A DNA stretch of 64,000 nucleotides, from assembly GCA_027943335.1 (NCBI GenBank), contig BSBK01008832.1:94005-158004 (forward strand), in the 5' to 3' direction. Below are positions 33,171 through 45,196 of the stretch, one piece after another. Source of the DNA: Chamaecyparis obtusa (taxonomy: Eukaryota > Streptophyta > Pinopsida > Cupressales > Cupressaceae). A program made the position numbers and the translations under genes. Below the pieces are notes generated by a model. It searched no databases. It saw only the letters and a list, made by a program, of their open reading frames with translations, and had not been told where the DNA came from. Each line of letters starts with the position of its first letter. Positions within the stretch are counted from its first letter, which is position 1.

Positions 33171-34137
33171 ACTCTCTATTCTACTAATTCTTAGGATTTT
33201 CTCTTAGGACTAATTCACCCACTTGGAACTCTCTAGGATGAACCTTCTTATTATAGGTAGCATACATTCTATTCTGACAAGTGTGCATGTGATCAAAGGT
33301 AGCCTTGCAGCATTCCTCCAAAGTAGTAAGATCGTGAAATCTCATGGCCCTATGGTCTTCATCAGTAATCAAACCATGTAGAGAGACTCTCAGTGATGGT
33401 ATTTCGACCTCTAATGGTAAGACGACCTCAAAACCATAGACCAAGGAGAAAGGTGTGACACCTATAGGAGTGCGAATAGAAGTTCTATAAGCCCATAGTG
33501 CAGGATTGATCTGCAGATGCCAATCCTTGCCTGATTTGTGCACTGTCCTATGAAGGATTATCAACAATATTTTATTTGAGGCCTTAGCTTGGCCATTCCC
33601 TTGAGGGTAGTAAATAGAAGACCAATGTTGTTTAATTTTGAATTTTTTGCACAATTGTTTTAGGTCTTTATTCTTGAACTGGCCACCATTATCTGTGAGT
33701 ATGGAAGAAGGAATACCATAGCAGCAAATGATGTGATTCAAGATAAACAAGGAAACATGTTTTCTTGTAGCTGTAGATACTGGGACAACTTCAACGTATT
33801 TGGTAAAATATTCAGTAGTTGTAATAATGAACTTATGCCCACTTAAAGAACTAGGATGAATCTTGCCTACCAAGTCAAAGCCCCATTGTTGAAATGGCTA
33901 GTATGTAACAGAGGGAATAAGCTCACGTCTAAGATCATGAATGAGATTCCCGTGTAGTTGACGTTTATTGTAGGACTTAGCATATCGAACAGCGTCAGCT
34001 TGCATAGTAGGCCAATAGTAACCAATGCTAAGCAATTTCTGAGCTAATGCAAGATCATTAGAGTGTGAACCACATATGCCATTATGGACTTCAGCTAGCA
34101 CTTTTTCTTTCTCCTCTATTTCTAGACACCTAAGGAG
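33171..34137 (-). pseudogene. Gypsy E integrase, main part
   Basis: This is a Gypsy integrase, interrupted upstream by element F. The zinc-binding start has HNGICGSHS and GYYWPTM, but the CxxC pair reads Y-N-K-R, so it is lost. The core keeps FDLVGK and ILTDNGGQF with the first two acidic residues. The third block reads NGQAKASNK where the family has NGQAEASNK, so the catalytic Glu is Lys. The C-terminal part (WAYRTSIRTPIGVTPFSLVY, then NKKVHPREFQVGELVLR) is well preserved. A stop near 33900 separates the zinc region from the core. Confidence 0.9.
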
Positions 34138-34142
34138 AGTTC
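34138..34142. repeat. Left target-site duplication of Gypsy F (AGTTC)
   Basis: AGTTC precedes F at 34143 and is repeated at 44882-44886. Both copies lie in the integrase region of element E. Confidence 0.95.
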
Positions 34143-35074
34143 TGTAATCACCTAAAAATGGTCACCTAGAATATTAGCCCCTTTTGCTAAAATCATCAAT
34201 TGCATATTCTTGATCAAATCCTATTCTATCATTTTTTATCATTTTTCTATGGGCTAACCATCTTATCCTAAGTCTTTATTTAATTAAAAGGAGTATCCTC
34301 CTCTTTTATTAAATAAAAAGCCCCTCACTTTTCCTCTTATCCTAAGTTGCACAAATAAAGCATTATTCTTATTTTCTAAAAAGGGAAAAAAACATTTTTT
34401 GTCTCATATGGACACAAAAGTCAACTCTTATTTTCCCATTGGAGGATACTTGTGCACATGGATTGATCCTCTTTGATGCTCCACCATTGATTAAATCTTT
34501 TGCCTCTTAATCTCCATGGTTCATTCCTTCTCATTTCTTATAAAATGAAAGCTCTCTTCTTCATTCTAGAACCCCAACTTTTTATGCTAACTTTATGCTG
34601 CAAGATTTCTTGGAGACTTTACAGTTTTTGAAGAATTTGGAGCCTTTTGGAGATATTTCTACATTTAGTTTTAATTCTTGCATTCTTAGCTTAGCTTCAT
34701 GTTTATGCTTTCTTAGATTAGTTTCCTTTCAAGCTCTAGCTTAGATCTCACATAGTCTAAATAGTAAGGATTTGTAATACTTCTATCTTTCATTTTTATA
34801 GCTTAGCTTGCATTTTCATTTCTAGCATAGTTGCATTACGTTTGCATTTCCATTTTATTCTTGGGGATATTGGCATTCTTTCCCTTGTCTTCATTTGAAT
34901 CTCCCATTGCATGGTTTACTAGCAAGGTTATTGGCTTAATAGCTCTAGCTGAGAGCATTCTTAACACCCTTGCACTCCATGCCTACAGAGCTCTAAATCA
35001 ATTTCTCAAGGTTTACAATCCATGGATTCTCTTGGAAGCAATAATTTAGAGAAGTGCACTATTTAGTGTGTACA
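34143..35074 (+). repeat. 5' LTR of Gypsy F
   Basis: 932 bases, TGTAATCACC...GTGTACA. In the first 370 bases it differs from the 3' LTR at about 15 positions by eye, so roughly 4 percent. The insertion is therefore not recent. Confidence 0.95.
34539..34545 (+). promoter_or_regulatory. TATA box of the Gypsy F 5' LTR
   Basis: TATAAAA lies 397 bases into the LTR. It is kept at the same place in the 3' LTR (44346-44352), where element E has the weaker TTTAAAA. The position suits a retrotransposon promoter at the U3/R border. Confidence 0.55.
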
Positions 35075-35075
35075 T

Positions 35076-35100
35076 TTTTGGCACCCACCATGGGGTAGAG
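35076..35100 (+). promoter_or_regulatory. Primer-binding site of Gypsy F
   Basis: TTTTGGCACCCACCATGGGG follows the LTR. Element E has TTTTGGTACCCACCGTGGGG at the equivalent place (53559-53581). TGG at the start fits pairing with a tRNA CCA end. I have not assigned the tRNA. Confidence 0.7.
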
Positions 35101-37580
35101 CACTATTGTTTTGTCCTTAATTCTCTGCATTTCCATCAAATTTTTGTCAATTTTTATCTTCATTTTCGGCTCTCTAGTTTTTTAGTCTCAGATTATTGCA
35201 CGATAGTTTTCTAGTATCATGCAATAGTTTTTTTATGGTGGTGCGATACTTTACCAGGTAAAGTATTGCTCCATTTGAGACATTTTGTCACACTATTTGG
35301 AACATTTTATCGCTTGTAGGTACAATAAAGTATCACCTAGAAATATATTATCACCCCAGTATACTGCAAAGTATCACATGATTCTTTTGGCAATAGAAAT
35401 ATCACACAAACCTAGAAGTGATTTTTTTTAGCTCTTTTTTTATCTTACAAGTTTTGGGTTTTCTTTTATCTTTTTGAAAATTTTAGCATTTTTGAGAAAT
35501 TTTCACATACGGTATCAAAAATTTAAGTGTGATATATCGTTGGAAAGCTCTTTCCGAGCCTAATCCAACCATGTTGGTTTCATTTTCAAATTTTTCCATT
35601 TGATCAACTATTTTACTTGTAGATTATCTAATTTTTAATGTGCTAACCATTGTGGGACTAACAATTTATGCTTGTAGGTACCTTCCTTGCTTGAAAAATT
35701 TTCTAAAAAGATTGCATGTCAAAGCTTCAAAGGCAAAAGGGCTACTAATTGTGTTTTGCAGGGCTTCCCAATGCCTGAAAATAACCAAATGCTTGTTTAT
35801 TTACTTTTCTTTTAAGTGCGACATATACTAGTTGTCTCATTTCTTAGGCACTTAAGATCTTGTTGTAGGAGTCTTTTGGTGGTAGGAAATTATGCTCTTC
35901 ACCCTTGTGGTGAACCAGAAATCTTGACCCACTTTTAGACTTTGAAAACAAGAGGGTAATTGAACTCTTTTTTTAGTGTGTTTGGGGGAGATTCTTGAGC
36001 TAGGAGATTATGCTCTTCACCCTTGAGGTGAACCAAAAATCCTGACACTCAAAAGTCAATCCACTCTTTATTTAGCATTAGGATCCTTTAGCGGGCCTGC
36101 TCTTATGCAATCAAGAGGAATGACCCAAGTGGGGAAAAGCTAATACCAAGCTATGCCAACCCACTATAAACTCAAGGCTATCAAGAACACAAAACCTTGG
36201 TAGATGTAGTACTTGTCTTCACTTGATGTGAGTACTTATGGGATTGTGACCATGAGGAAAGTGTTGAGCAAGAATGCTTAAGGTACTCTTGTGGTCATGA
36301 GGTCCTAGTCCTTTTTGAGGACCAAGAGGGGTACTACAAATGAAATCCCTTACTAAGAACAATAATTAAAGGCCACCCTATTTTTTCTCTTAGCTTCTTG
36401 GTGCAAGGATTGATCCAAGTGGAATAACCAGGATCACCCCAAGATTACTCACCATCTGTGTTCCTTTGGTTCTGTCATTGGCACTTCCACAATAAATCCA
36501 ATATCTATTGTGGGCCACCACTTTGTGTGAGGCAATGGGACATCGAGTGTGGGCTAAGTTGTTAAGTATTGATCCTTTGTCCTTTAGGCTAGTAAGTGGT
36601 TGAAGTGTTCTATGACATGTTTTATCCTATACTATTTGCAATCTTGTCTGATTACTACTATCACTATGTTTGGAATCAACAAAATTGAACAAATTGCTAG
36701 CTACTTTGACTGAATTGCCTTTAAAACTAAAATTTTTACAGTCACTGGTCAAGAGTCATACAATCCTAAAACTGCATCACACACCCTTCTGATAAATATC
36801 ATGCGATATTTCATCCCTAGTATTATATCACCTGCATACTATAAACTCTTTCGCACTACCTGCCTAATAACTGTCGCACTACTTCCTGCGAAATATCATA
36901 CTGCAATATTCTATCACACTGTTTTCCTAGTAACTATCACACATAACCTTTTTGCTATCTTTTTGCTATTACAATCCAGAGTTTCTAAACTTGAACTTTA
37001 ACTAGGCATAGAGTGTCTTTTCCTATTCTTATCTGAAGTTGGCTTGTTATCTACATGCTTAGATTTGTTCTAGACTGAAAAAAATGAGCTAAAAATATTG
37101 GGTTTGAGCCTAACAAATGCTACTCTTGATCACTTGTCACATTACAGTTACCTCTATAGCTACTTTCTAATTGAGCTTCTTTCTCATCTCTTGACTTAAG
37201 TCAATTAATTGTTGTAAGTTCTTGAGCACCTTTGACGAGCCATCTCTATTGTTCTACTTTGACAAGTGATCTTTACTAGATTTGCTTATCTCAACATCTA
37301 AGAAACTTTGTCTCATTCTATTGGTTGAAAAAATTTCTTTTTCATGTCGGTTACAGCTTGGTCTCAATTTGAACAAGGGAGTCACCCTTCATTCAATTAT
37401 GTGTAGTTACCTTCTCTCACTAGATGCTCATGAGCACCTATTAGCAATGCTAGTTCTAGTTCTGAGGATTCTAAGGCTACCCCATGGTACAAAGGAGGCT
37501 TCCTCTTTTCCACATTTGAGTCCTCCAAAAATACAGACAGTGTCTTACTCACTCTCACTAAACAAGAAAAGTTTCACCAT
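35101..37580 (+). other. Long 5' leader of Gypsy F
   Basis: About 2.5 kb of non-coding sequence precedes gag. It contains a pair of perfect hairpins (35898-35914 and 36016-36032) that E shares at 52868-52884 and, imperfectly, at 52751-52767. Short open frames here are unlike any known protein. Confidence 0.65.
35898..36032 (+). repeat. Paired leader hairpins of Gypsy F
   Basis: TTCACC-CTTGT-GGTGAA (35898-35914) and TTCACC-CTTGA-GGTGAA (36016-36032) are two six-base perfect stems 118 bases apart, within a longer duplicated segment. The matching pair in E lies 117 bases apart. Confidence 0.7.
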
Positions 37581-39344
37581 TTGCAAGAAAACTTTGAGCA
37601 TAAGGACAACCAAGCTCGTTTACACAAAATGGATGCTACCAGATGCATGTCTATGAGAGGAGTATCTCATGAGCAACCTGAGATTAGTGGTTATGAGCAT
37701 AGACCACTTTTTGGTACTAATGGCAACTATGGCAACAACATGCCACCTAGATCTCCTCTGAGATGAACTTTTTCTGTACCTTCTTCACCTCCTAGACCAC
37801 CTCCCTCTCACCATGAGGAAGAGGCTACTGATGATATTTCTAGTGAGGATCTTATTGCATTTGAACAAGATGAGGACTCCCAATGAAAGATGCTTAAGCT
37901 TTTAGAGTGCAATGGAGACCAATATTTCCAATATATGACTTCTAGAGGATACAAGCTTCCTCCTATCTATGATGTCAAACAAATTGTCCAACAAAGAGTA
38001 CCAACTGAATTGGAAGTCCTTAAGGAAGAACTACCTCAAACAAATCAACACCTTACCCAAATGGAAATAGAAAGAGAACCTCCAAAGGTCTCCTTTGTAG
38101 AATCTATTTGTGCTCTTCCATTTGATAGGAGTCTATACATGGTCCCATTTCCTAGGGATATTGAGGTTCATAAATATGACAAGTATGAAGGAAATAGTGA
38201 CCCCCATGACCATGTGCATCACTTTTACACTCTTACAATGGACTTCCTTCATGAAGACACATTTTTGCTATGATTATTCCCTCGAAGCTTAAGAGGACAA
38301 GCTTTAGAATGGTTTGCAAAGTTAACACCTCCTCTTAAAACTTTTGATGAGTTGGTTAGGCGCTTCACCCAACATTATTCATACAACATCCAACAACCTT
38401 TCACCATGATAGACCTCAATACTTTAAGGAAAAATCAAGGAGAGCCATTTGATACTTATCTACAATGTTGGAGATCATTGTATTCTAGATATTCTCTTCA
38501 GCTACCTGAGAGCGAAAAGATTGACATTTTTGTCAACACTCTAGTGCCTAAACTATATTATGATCTAAGGAAACAACTGTTCTCCTCTTTCAATGACATG
38601 GTTGAAAGTGCATATAGGATTGAAGATGTGGCCATAAGAAAGGGGGATATTGTTATTAATAAAGATACTAGAGGCAATGGAAAGGATAAGAACAAACCTT
38701 GGAATAGAAACAAGTATGTTGTTAATGATGGTGTGGTGGATATCCCTAAAGCTAAAGAGCCTGCTTTCAACCTTTCTAATGCCATCTACGTAGCATAGCA
38801 ACAAGAAGCTACCAATGCTCATAGTGCTCCTAAGCCTTAGAATGAAGACAAACCTAAGAAGCAGTATCAATGATGAGTCTACACCAAGTTGGCTGAACCA
38901 TATGATGTGATTCTTAAGACTTTGGTTGCCAACAAAAATCTTATGCTTCCTAAATTTGATCGTCCCTATGCTCCACCAGTTAAACTTGATTGGTGGAGAG
39001 AGGATTATTACTACCACTATCATAGAAACAAGGGACACAAGACTGACAATTGTTTCATGCTTAAAGATGTTATACAAGATCTCATTGATGGAGGCACAAT
39101 TCTCATAGATGGCTTAGTTAAAAACTCTGATCACCAAGATTTTAAAGATCCTCTACCTAAGTATGACAAAGGTGAAACCTCCCAAGCACATAAGAAGAAT
39201 CATGATGCTAAGATCAACTATACATATAATTTTGATTTACCTGTGATCAACATGGTAGAGCCTGTTGAGAGTGTTCTTATGATGAGACCTCAAGATGTTA
39301 ATAAAGCCAATCATGATATGCCAAAGTTGGTCTTGCAAACATGA
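37581..39344 (+). pseudogene. Gypsy F gag, lightly damaged
   Basis: Gag forms the particle. Frames at 37581-37766, 37890-38273, 38352-38798 and 38889-39344 follow one another with few breaks. The capsid-like core includes LFPRSLRGQALEWFAKL, FTQHYSYNI and QGEPFDTYLQCWR. A TGA at 38270-38273 replaces the Trp that E still has in LLWLFPRS. The nucleocapsid motif YHYHRNKGHKTDNC has lost its first Cys (family C-x-Y-H...GH.T..C). More intact than gag of E. Confidence 0.85.
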
Positions 39345-39547
39345 GGTAGTTCATCTTCCTGAAGTGAGGCACTAAATGCTATTATTAGGGGGCAAGCTAA
39401 ACTGGTCCTTAAACTGTGTTTGATCCTAAACAAGCCTCATCTTCCAAACCAATAGTTCCTTCACCTTTATCTAGCTATGATCTTGTCCATCAGTTGCAAC
39501 GGACACCTGCACAGATATATATTTTTGAGTTGCTTTAGCTATCCCCT

Positions 39548-41209
39548 TTGCACAAGGAGATCCTTGAAAAGGCTTTGCATATAGCTAATGTCCCTAATGA
39601 CATTGACCTAGATAGGTTCCAATCTATGGTCAACCACATCTCATCACCTCATTATCTACCCTTTTCTATAGAAGATGATGAATCTTTTAGCCACCCTCAC
39701 AATCTTGCCTTACACATTAAACTTATGGTCTACCATAACCGAGTCCACCAAGTCCTGATAGACAATGGTGCAAGGTTAAATATTATTTCTTTCAATGTCA
39801 TACAACAGTTAGGTTTGTCATAATTTGATGTAGATCCTAAATGGAAAATTACTATAAAAGCATATGATGAAGTTGAAAGATCTTCCAAAGGTCTTGTCAT
39901 GCTACTTGTCCAAGTGGGCCCTATCATGAAAGATATTATATTCCAAGTATTGGACATCCCACTTGCTTATAACATCCTTTTGGGTCATCCTTGGATCCAT
40001 GACATGAAAGTTGTGCCTTCTACATACCATCAGTGTGTCAAATTCCCACATAACAGAGCTGAAATTATGATTCCCGAGGATCATTCTATTGCTATCAATA
40101 CTCTTGTTGCTACTGAAACATTTGTTCCTCACAAAAAACCCTCTAATGATCCTAATGCATCCTTAGTTTCCACTGAGAAAAATTTTAAGATGATGAGCCT
40201 TGGTATGGGTGAATACACGATGGATTCCCTTGCTTCTATGCCTACTTCTCCTAGATCATATGGGAGACCTTCTGATAAGATGAAGCCTTTTGCTTCTACC
40301 ATGACATTTTTTGGTAATTTTGTTCAAGCGTCTATACCCCTAGAGGCAAAAAGAGAAGAACAAGCTATTAGAGAATGGATCTATAGAGATGAAGAAGACA
40401 ATACCACTATTGCTACTCCTATTTCTCCTAAGCACTATGGTAAAGGCTATAATTTTTTGCAGAAAATGGGCTATCAAGGTCAAGGACCTATAAATGATAA
40501 TGGACACTCCCTAGTCAAGCCTTTGAGTCATACTAATGGCCGACCCTCTAAGATTACAATACATCTAGGATATGGTGCCAATGATGACCTCCTTACATGT
40601 TCTAGAAATGCTCCCATGATTAGTGATTCAGACACAGATACATATGAGTCACCACTACACACTATGGCTCAAATGGGAGACAATCTTCCTTCTACTTCAC
40701 TCCTTTGGGGAGAAGAACACATACCTACTAAGGACACAGCTAAAGCCACTACACCTAGAAGCCAGCAACGTAGGAATATTTTTTGGTTAATAAAAAGAGG
40801 AGATCTCACAAATAATGATGCTGAAGCCTCCACTTCTAAAGGTCCTAAACCTTCTTGGTGCAAGCATCCCAGTAGAAGCATAACAATAGATTCAGATGAA
40901 TATAAATGGGATACTCTCTCCGATGGATCTTCCATAGTGGATATGGAAGTGGATGTGGTTCAAACTTATGGTGACCAACCTGATGTAGTTGATGAGTCTT
41001 GCATAGGGTCTAATGAATTTAATCCACGTATTGCTTTAGTGGAACACGCTGGTCCTTCTATGACAAGTCTAGATCTTAACACTTTTAGAGCTTACCCTAT
41101 AGGCTCGACCTCTCTTGTCAGTAGAGATGACATCCCTCATATAAATGATATTGAACCAGTCACTTCATTTCATCTCACAAAATTAGATCTCATAGCTTGG
41201 TCTACCTAG
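39548..41209 (+). pseudogene. Gypsy F protease and G-patch region
   Basis: Retropepsin-type protease with the active site VLIDNGA (about 39757-39777), a D-N-G form common in plant Gypsy proteases, and the flap/C-terminal block [19 protein letters not shown]. One stop (39821-39823) splits it. The second frame stays open for 436 codons. It contains a G-patch-like motif near 40430-40580 (YNFLQKMGYQGQG, then HLGYGAND), which lies after protease in some retroelements, and a long acidic linker. Confidence 0.85.
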
Positions 41210-41397
41210 GATCAACATGTCATTGAACCTGTTACTTCTTCCACCAGTGAACCAGAAACAAAAAGGACTGAATCAGAAATCAAGTATCTCAATCATCAAA
41301 TCAAAAGAAAAGAGCAATGGTCAGATGGTGAAAACCACATTGTGGCAGTATCTGAACCTAAAAAAAGTAAAAATAAAGACATGCTAAAAAATGATGA
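41210..41397 (+). pseudogene. Gypsy F linker up to the first deletion junction
   Basis: The sequence SEIKYLNHQIKRKEQWSDGE, then SEPKKSKNKDM corresponds to the linker of E at 47130-47240. At about 41390 it passes directly into the end of the second RNase H, so reverse transcriptase, the first RNase H and most of the second are missing. Confidence 0.8.
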
Positions 41398-41870
41398 TTA
41401 TCAAATAAAAGATGACAAGCTAATTCTCTACAAAAAAATGGTAAACATTTTCAAGAATTATTTCACATCTATCATATTTCAGCATATTCCTAGAGCTCAT
41501 ATCAAAGTTGCTAATGCCTTGGTTACTTCAGCATCCATTTTACAATTGAAAAAGCATAAATCCCACTTCCAGTTCTTGGAGGAAGAATTACGCTATCCTA
41601 CCCAGAATTCCTAGAATGCCACATTCTTTTCCTATTTTGAAGATCATGTTATCCTTGAAAATCTCATCCATAACACCTCACACTTTACCCTCGTCTCTAG
41701 TGACTTATATAGGAAGGGTCTAGATGGAACTCTCCTATGGTGTCTAGAAATAGAGGAGTCAAAAAAGGTGCTAGCTGAAATCCATGATGGCATATGTGGA
41801 TCACACTCTAACGGTCTTATGCTAGCTCAAAAATTGCTTAGGGTTGGTTACTATTGGCCGAACTAGTTGG
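41398..41870 (+). pseudogene. Gypsy F residual second RNase H tail and integrase N terminus
   Basis: DDYQIKDDKLILYKKMVN and FQHIPRAHIKVANAL correspond to the end of the second RNase H in E (45197-45240). Then come YRKGLDGTLLWCLEIEE, IHDGICGSHSNGLMLAQKLL and GYYWPN, the integrase zinc-binding start. At about 41862 the sequence jumps to the integrase end (LGPSIIIAGAFGSRAYQLST), skipping the entire catalytic core. Confidence 0.85.
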
Positions 41871-41989
41871 GGCCTTCTATCATCATAGCAGGAGCATTTG
41901 GGTCTAGGGCCTATCAGTTATCTACAATAGAGGAAATAGATTTTACCGAGCCTATCAATGTTCTACATCTGAAGAAGTTCTATGCCTGA

Positions 41990-43935
41990 GGTTCTTGAGC
42001 TCTTTGTACATATTCTTTATTGATCCTGAAAAAAAAATTTAAAAAAAATCATATATGATGCTGAAAAAATCCTAAAAAGCATAAAATGTCCTAAAAAAAT
42101 GAGCATCCTAGTGAAAACCTAGCAATAGGCACTTTGATGTCTCACCAAAAAAAATTTAAAAATGCAAAAAATTCAAAAAAATAGAAAAAGTGCCTTGGTG
42201 AAAACTTGGAAATAGGTGCCTTGGTAGCAAAAATACAAAAAAATTGCAAAAAGTCCTGAAAAAATCTATCAAGTGGTGAAAACCTTGAAACAGGCACTGC
42301 TTGAGACCCTTGCACCTATGTCTATCAGTCTTGTGTGATGCTCCTCCGCTCTACTTCTCACTTTGCCTCTCCTAGCCTAGAATTGAATCTTGTCTTAGTC
42401 TAGGGGCCATACGTTGTTCTAGCTTATCTTGGGTCTCTTTGTGCGTTCAAGTTTCTTGGGCCTCTTGTTTCCAATGGTGTTTTTCAACACCACCGTAATT
42501 GTGTTTTTCAACACTTTCCTAGCATTTAGTGTTTCTCAACACTTATCAGATATCCAATCCATAGTCTCAAATGATGCAATATTTCTCACTAGTAGATGTG
42601 ATACTCAAAGTTTGACTCTATGACCTACACACACCCACTTAAACACTTGACTTGTTGAGACTTGTTTGACTTTATTTCTTTGTGTGCTGTCTATGATGAT
42701 TTCTTTGATGAGTGTTATTTCCCTAATAGTTTTCGATGATGCCAAGCTAGAAGACTGGGGCATGAGAACATGTTTTATTTCTTTTTCTGCTTGTGGATAT
42801 ATTTTGTTGGTCCTAACTATCATTAGCATTTATGCTTGTTCCACTTGACATTGGAATCCACAAGGTATTATCCTTGACTGTTTCCGCAAGTGCATGCTTA
42901 TAGTCATCTTGAATTTCTTGTGTCTTGATGTGAGCATAATCTTCTATATCAAACTTAGGTAATCTCACTGCACTAGTCATCTTGACCTATATTTCTTTGA
43001 TGCCTAGGTGGGATTCCCACATTCCTATCTAATATAGATCATATTCAGATCCACATAGTTATACTAGTGTGTATTGTATGATCTTGTGATGCCACCAATA
43101 ATGCTCAATGGTGAATATTAGAGTCTAATGGTTTTGTTACCTTGCAAGTAAACCACTTTTCATAGTAGCTTTCATTTTTAAATTCATGTTAGTTTAGTTT
43201 TACATCTTGCATATGGAGAGAGGTCTCCTTTCATCTTTTATGGACCTGTTGGTCAACTATGCTCACCTTTCGCTTCTTCCTGATCATGTCTTTCACTTCT
43301 TGTCTTTCATATCACATCATTTTCTATCCATTTTGGGATCGAAACCAAAATTTGAGTTCACCTTGATTGTCAAAATCACATTTCTTCTTCTTCTGCGTAG
43401 TTGGCTGATCTTTTGAAGGTTGATCCTTTGATCTTTGCTAGGGCATCCTTTCCTTCTTTATCTCCATCTCTCTCACCCTTCTAGTCTTTCATTCATTTCA
43501 TTCATCTCTCTATGAGGTTTTGACTGGGGCATATCTTCACTGCTTGATGGTTATCCTATCATCTTTCATCTTTGATTATGATTTCTAGTGATTTGATCAC
43601 GTTGCTCTTTCTTTTGCCTTCCCTCTACCTGATTTCACTTTTGATCCCGAGGGGGTAGACACATCATATCCTATTGGCTATTCTCTAGATCATATCCTTG
43701 ACCATTCCATTTGCTTTGATCAATCTATCTTTGCGCTTGACATGTTAGTTCTTGTCTTGAGTTCTGATACTATCCATCTCTTTCCTAAGTGTTCAGTACT
43801 GTCACTACTAGGCTAACCATGCAGGATTTTCTATCTCTCTGCACTTCATACTTTGGAGTCAGATCTTTGTCTACTTGCCTTCTTGGCTGATCTATTATTT
43901 AACATAATGTGTTCTCAGATCGATCACACATTAGT
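41990..43935 (+). other. 3' untranslated region of Gypsy F
   Basis: About 1.9 kb of non-coding sequence, collinear with that of E. It carries the three hairpin repeats (42110-42298). Open frames here are not conserved. Confidence 0.7.
42110..42298 (+). repeat. Three tandem GNRA-type hairpins in the Gypsy F 3' UTR
   Basis: Copies lie at 42110-42133 (AGTG, AAAA, CCTA, GCAA, TAGG, CACT; fully paired), 42197-42220 (GGTG, AAAA, CTTG, GAAA, TAGG, TGCC; paired with G-T wobbles) and 42275-42298 (GGTG, AAAA, CCTT, GAAA, CAGG, CACT; one inner mismatch). Spacing is 87 and 78 bases, against 87 and 81 in E. Confidence 0.75.
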
Positions 43936-43949
43936 CAAAGAGGGGCAAA
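43936..43949 (+). promoter_or_regulatory. Polypurine tract of Gypsy F
   Basis: CAAAGAGGGGCAAA directly precedes the 3' LTR. Confidence 0.85.
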
Positions 43950-44881
43950 TGTAATCACCTAAAAATGGTCACCTAGACTATTAGCCCCTTTTGCTAAAAT
44001 CATCAATTGCTTATTCTTGTTCAAATCCTATACTATCATTTTTTATTATTTTTCTATGGGATAACCATCTTATCCTAAGTCTTTATTTAATTAAAAGGAG
44101 TCTCCTCCTCTTTTATTAAATAAAAAGCCCCCCACTTTTCCTCTTATCCTAAGTTGCACAAATAAAGCATTATTCTTATTTTATAAAAAGGGAAAAAAGC
44201 ACTTTTTGTCTCATATGGACACAAAATTCAACTCTTATTTTCCCATTGGAGGATACTTGTGCACATGGATTTCTCCTCTTTGATGTTCCACCATTGATTA
44301 AATCTTTTGCCTCTTAATCTCCATGGTTCATTCTGTCTCATTTCTTATAAAAGGAGAGCTCTCTTCTTCATTCTAGAACCCCAACTTTTTATGCTAACTT
44401 TATGCTAGAGGATTTCTTGGAGACTTTAGAGCTTTTGAAGACTTTGGAGCCTTTTGGAGATATTTTTACATTTAGCTTTCATTCTTGCATTCTTAGCTTA
44501 GCTTCATGTTTATGCTTTCTTAGATTAGTTTCCTTTTAAGCTCTAGCTTAAATCTCACATAGTTTAAATAGTAGGGATTTGTAATACTTCTATCTTTCAT
44601 TTTTATAGCTTAGCTTACATTTCCATTTCTAGCATAGTTGGATTACATTTTCATTTCCATTTGATTCTTGGGGATATCGGCATTCTTTCCCTTGTCTTCA
44701 TTTGAATCTCCCATTGCATAGTTTACTAGCAAGGTTATTGGCTTAATAGCTCTAGCTAAGAGAATTCTTAACACCCTTGTACTCCATGCCTAGGGAGCTC
44801 TAAATAGATTTCTCAAGGTTTCCAATCCATGGATTCTCTTGGAAGAAATGATTTAGAGAAGTGCACTATTTAGTGTGTACA
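43950..44881 (+). repeat. 3' LTR of Gypsy F
   Basis: 932 bases, TGTAATCACC...GTGTACA, collinear without gaps with 34143-35074. Confidence 0.95.
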
Positions 44882-44886
44882 AGTTC
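44882..44886. repeat. Right target-site duplication of Gypsy F (AGTTC)
   Basis: AGTTC matches 34138-34142. Confidence 0.95.
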
Positions 44887-45196
44887 CATCTAGACCCTTC
44901 CTATACAAGTCACCAGAGATGAGGGTTAAATGTGAGGCATTGTACATGAATTGGTGCTTCTCATTGCATGTTAGATTTTTAGGAATAATCTAATGTTAGA
45001 GATAGAAAAATATAGCAGCATAGTAGGATGAATCATGACCGACCTCAATGTAAATGACATGGTTATTAGGGAAATCATAGGTGGGATAATGCAACCCTTC
45101 CACTAGGAACTCAAAGTGTGACTCATGTTCTTCCAATTGCAGAATGGATACCAAAGTAGCCATGGCATCAATAGATTTGTTCTCAACTCTAGGAAT
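44887..45196 (-). pseudogene. Gypsy E integrase N-terminal flank, cut off by F
   Basis: The minus strand reads LISGDLYRKGLDG up to the insertion point. It continues, past F, with TLLRCLEIEEKEKVLAEVHNG at 34137 downwards. It links the second RNase H to integrase. Confidence 0.8.

Larger units (their letters stand above)
34143..44881 (+). mobile_element. Non-autonomous Gypsy (Tat lineage) element F nested in E
   Basis: This 10,739-base element has two LTRs of exactly 932 bases, a primer-binding site, a long leader, gag, protease with G-patch region, a polypurine tract and a perfect AGTTC target duplication. Compared with E it lacks reverse transcriptase and most of both RNase H domains (junction near 41390-41395), and the integrase core (junction near 41862). 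Sequence on both sides of each junction matches E. It is inserted antiparallel into the integrase gene of a relative from its own family. Confidence 0.95.

Noticed and set aside
35076..35100. Assignment of the Gypsy E/F primer-binding site to a specific tRNA
   Set aside because: The site is clear by position and by its TGG start, but I could not match it to a tRNA with confidence.
39902..40132. Minus-strand open frames opposite Gypsy F gag and protease (also 38565-39077 and 40669-40935)
   Set aside because: Antisense shadows of the plus-strand retrotransposon genes.
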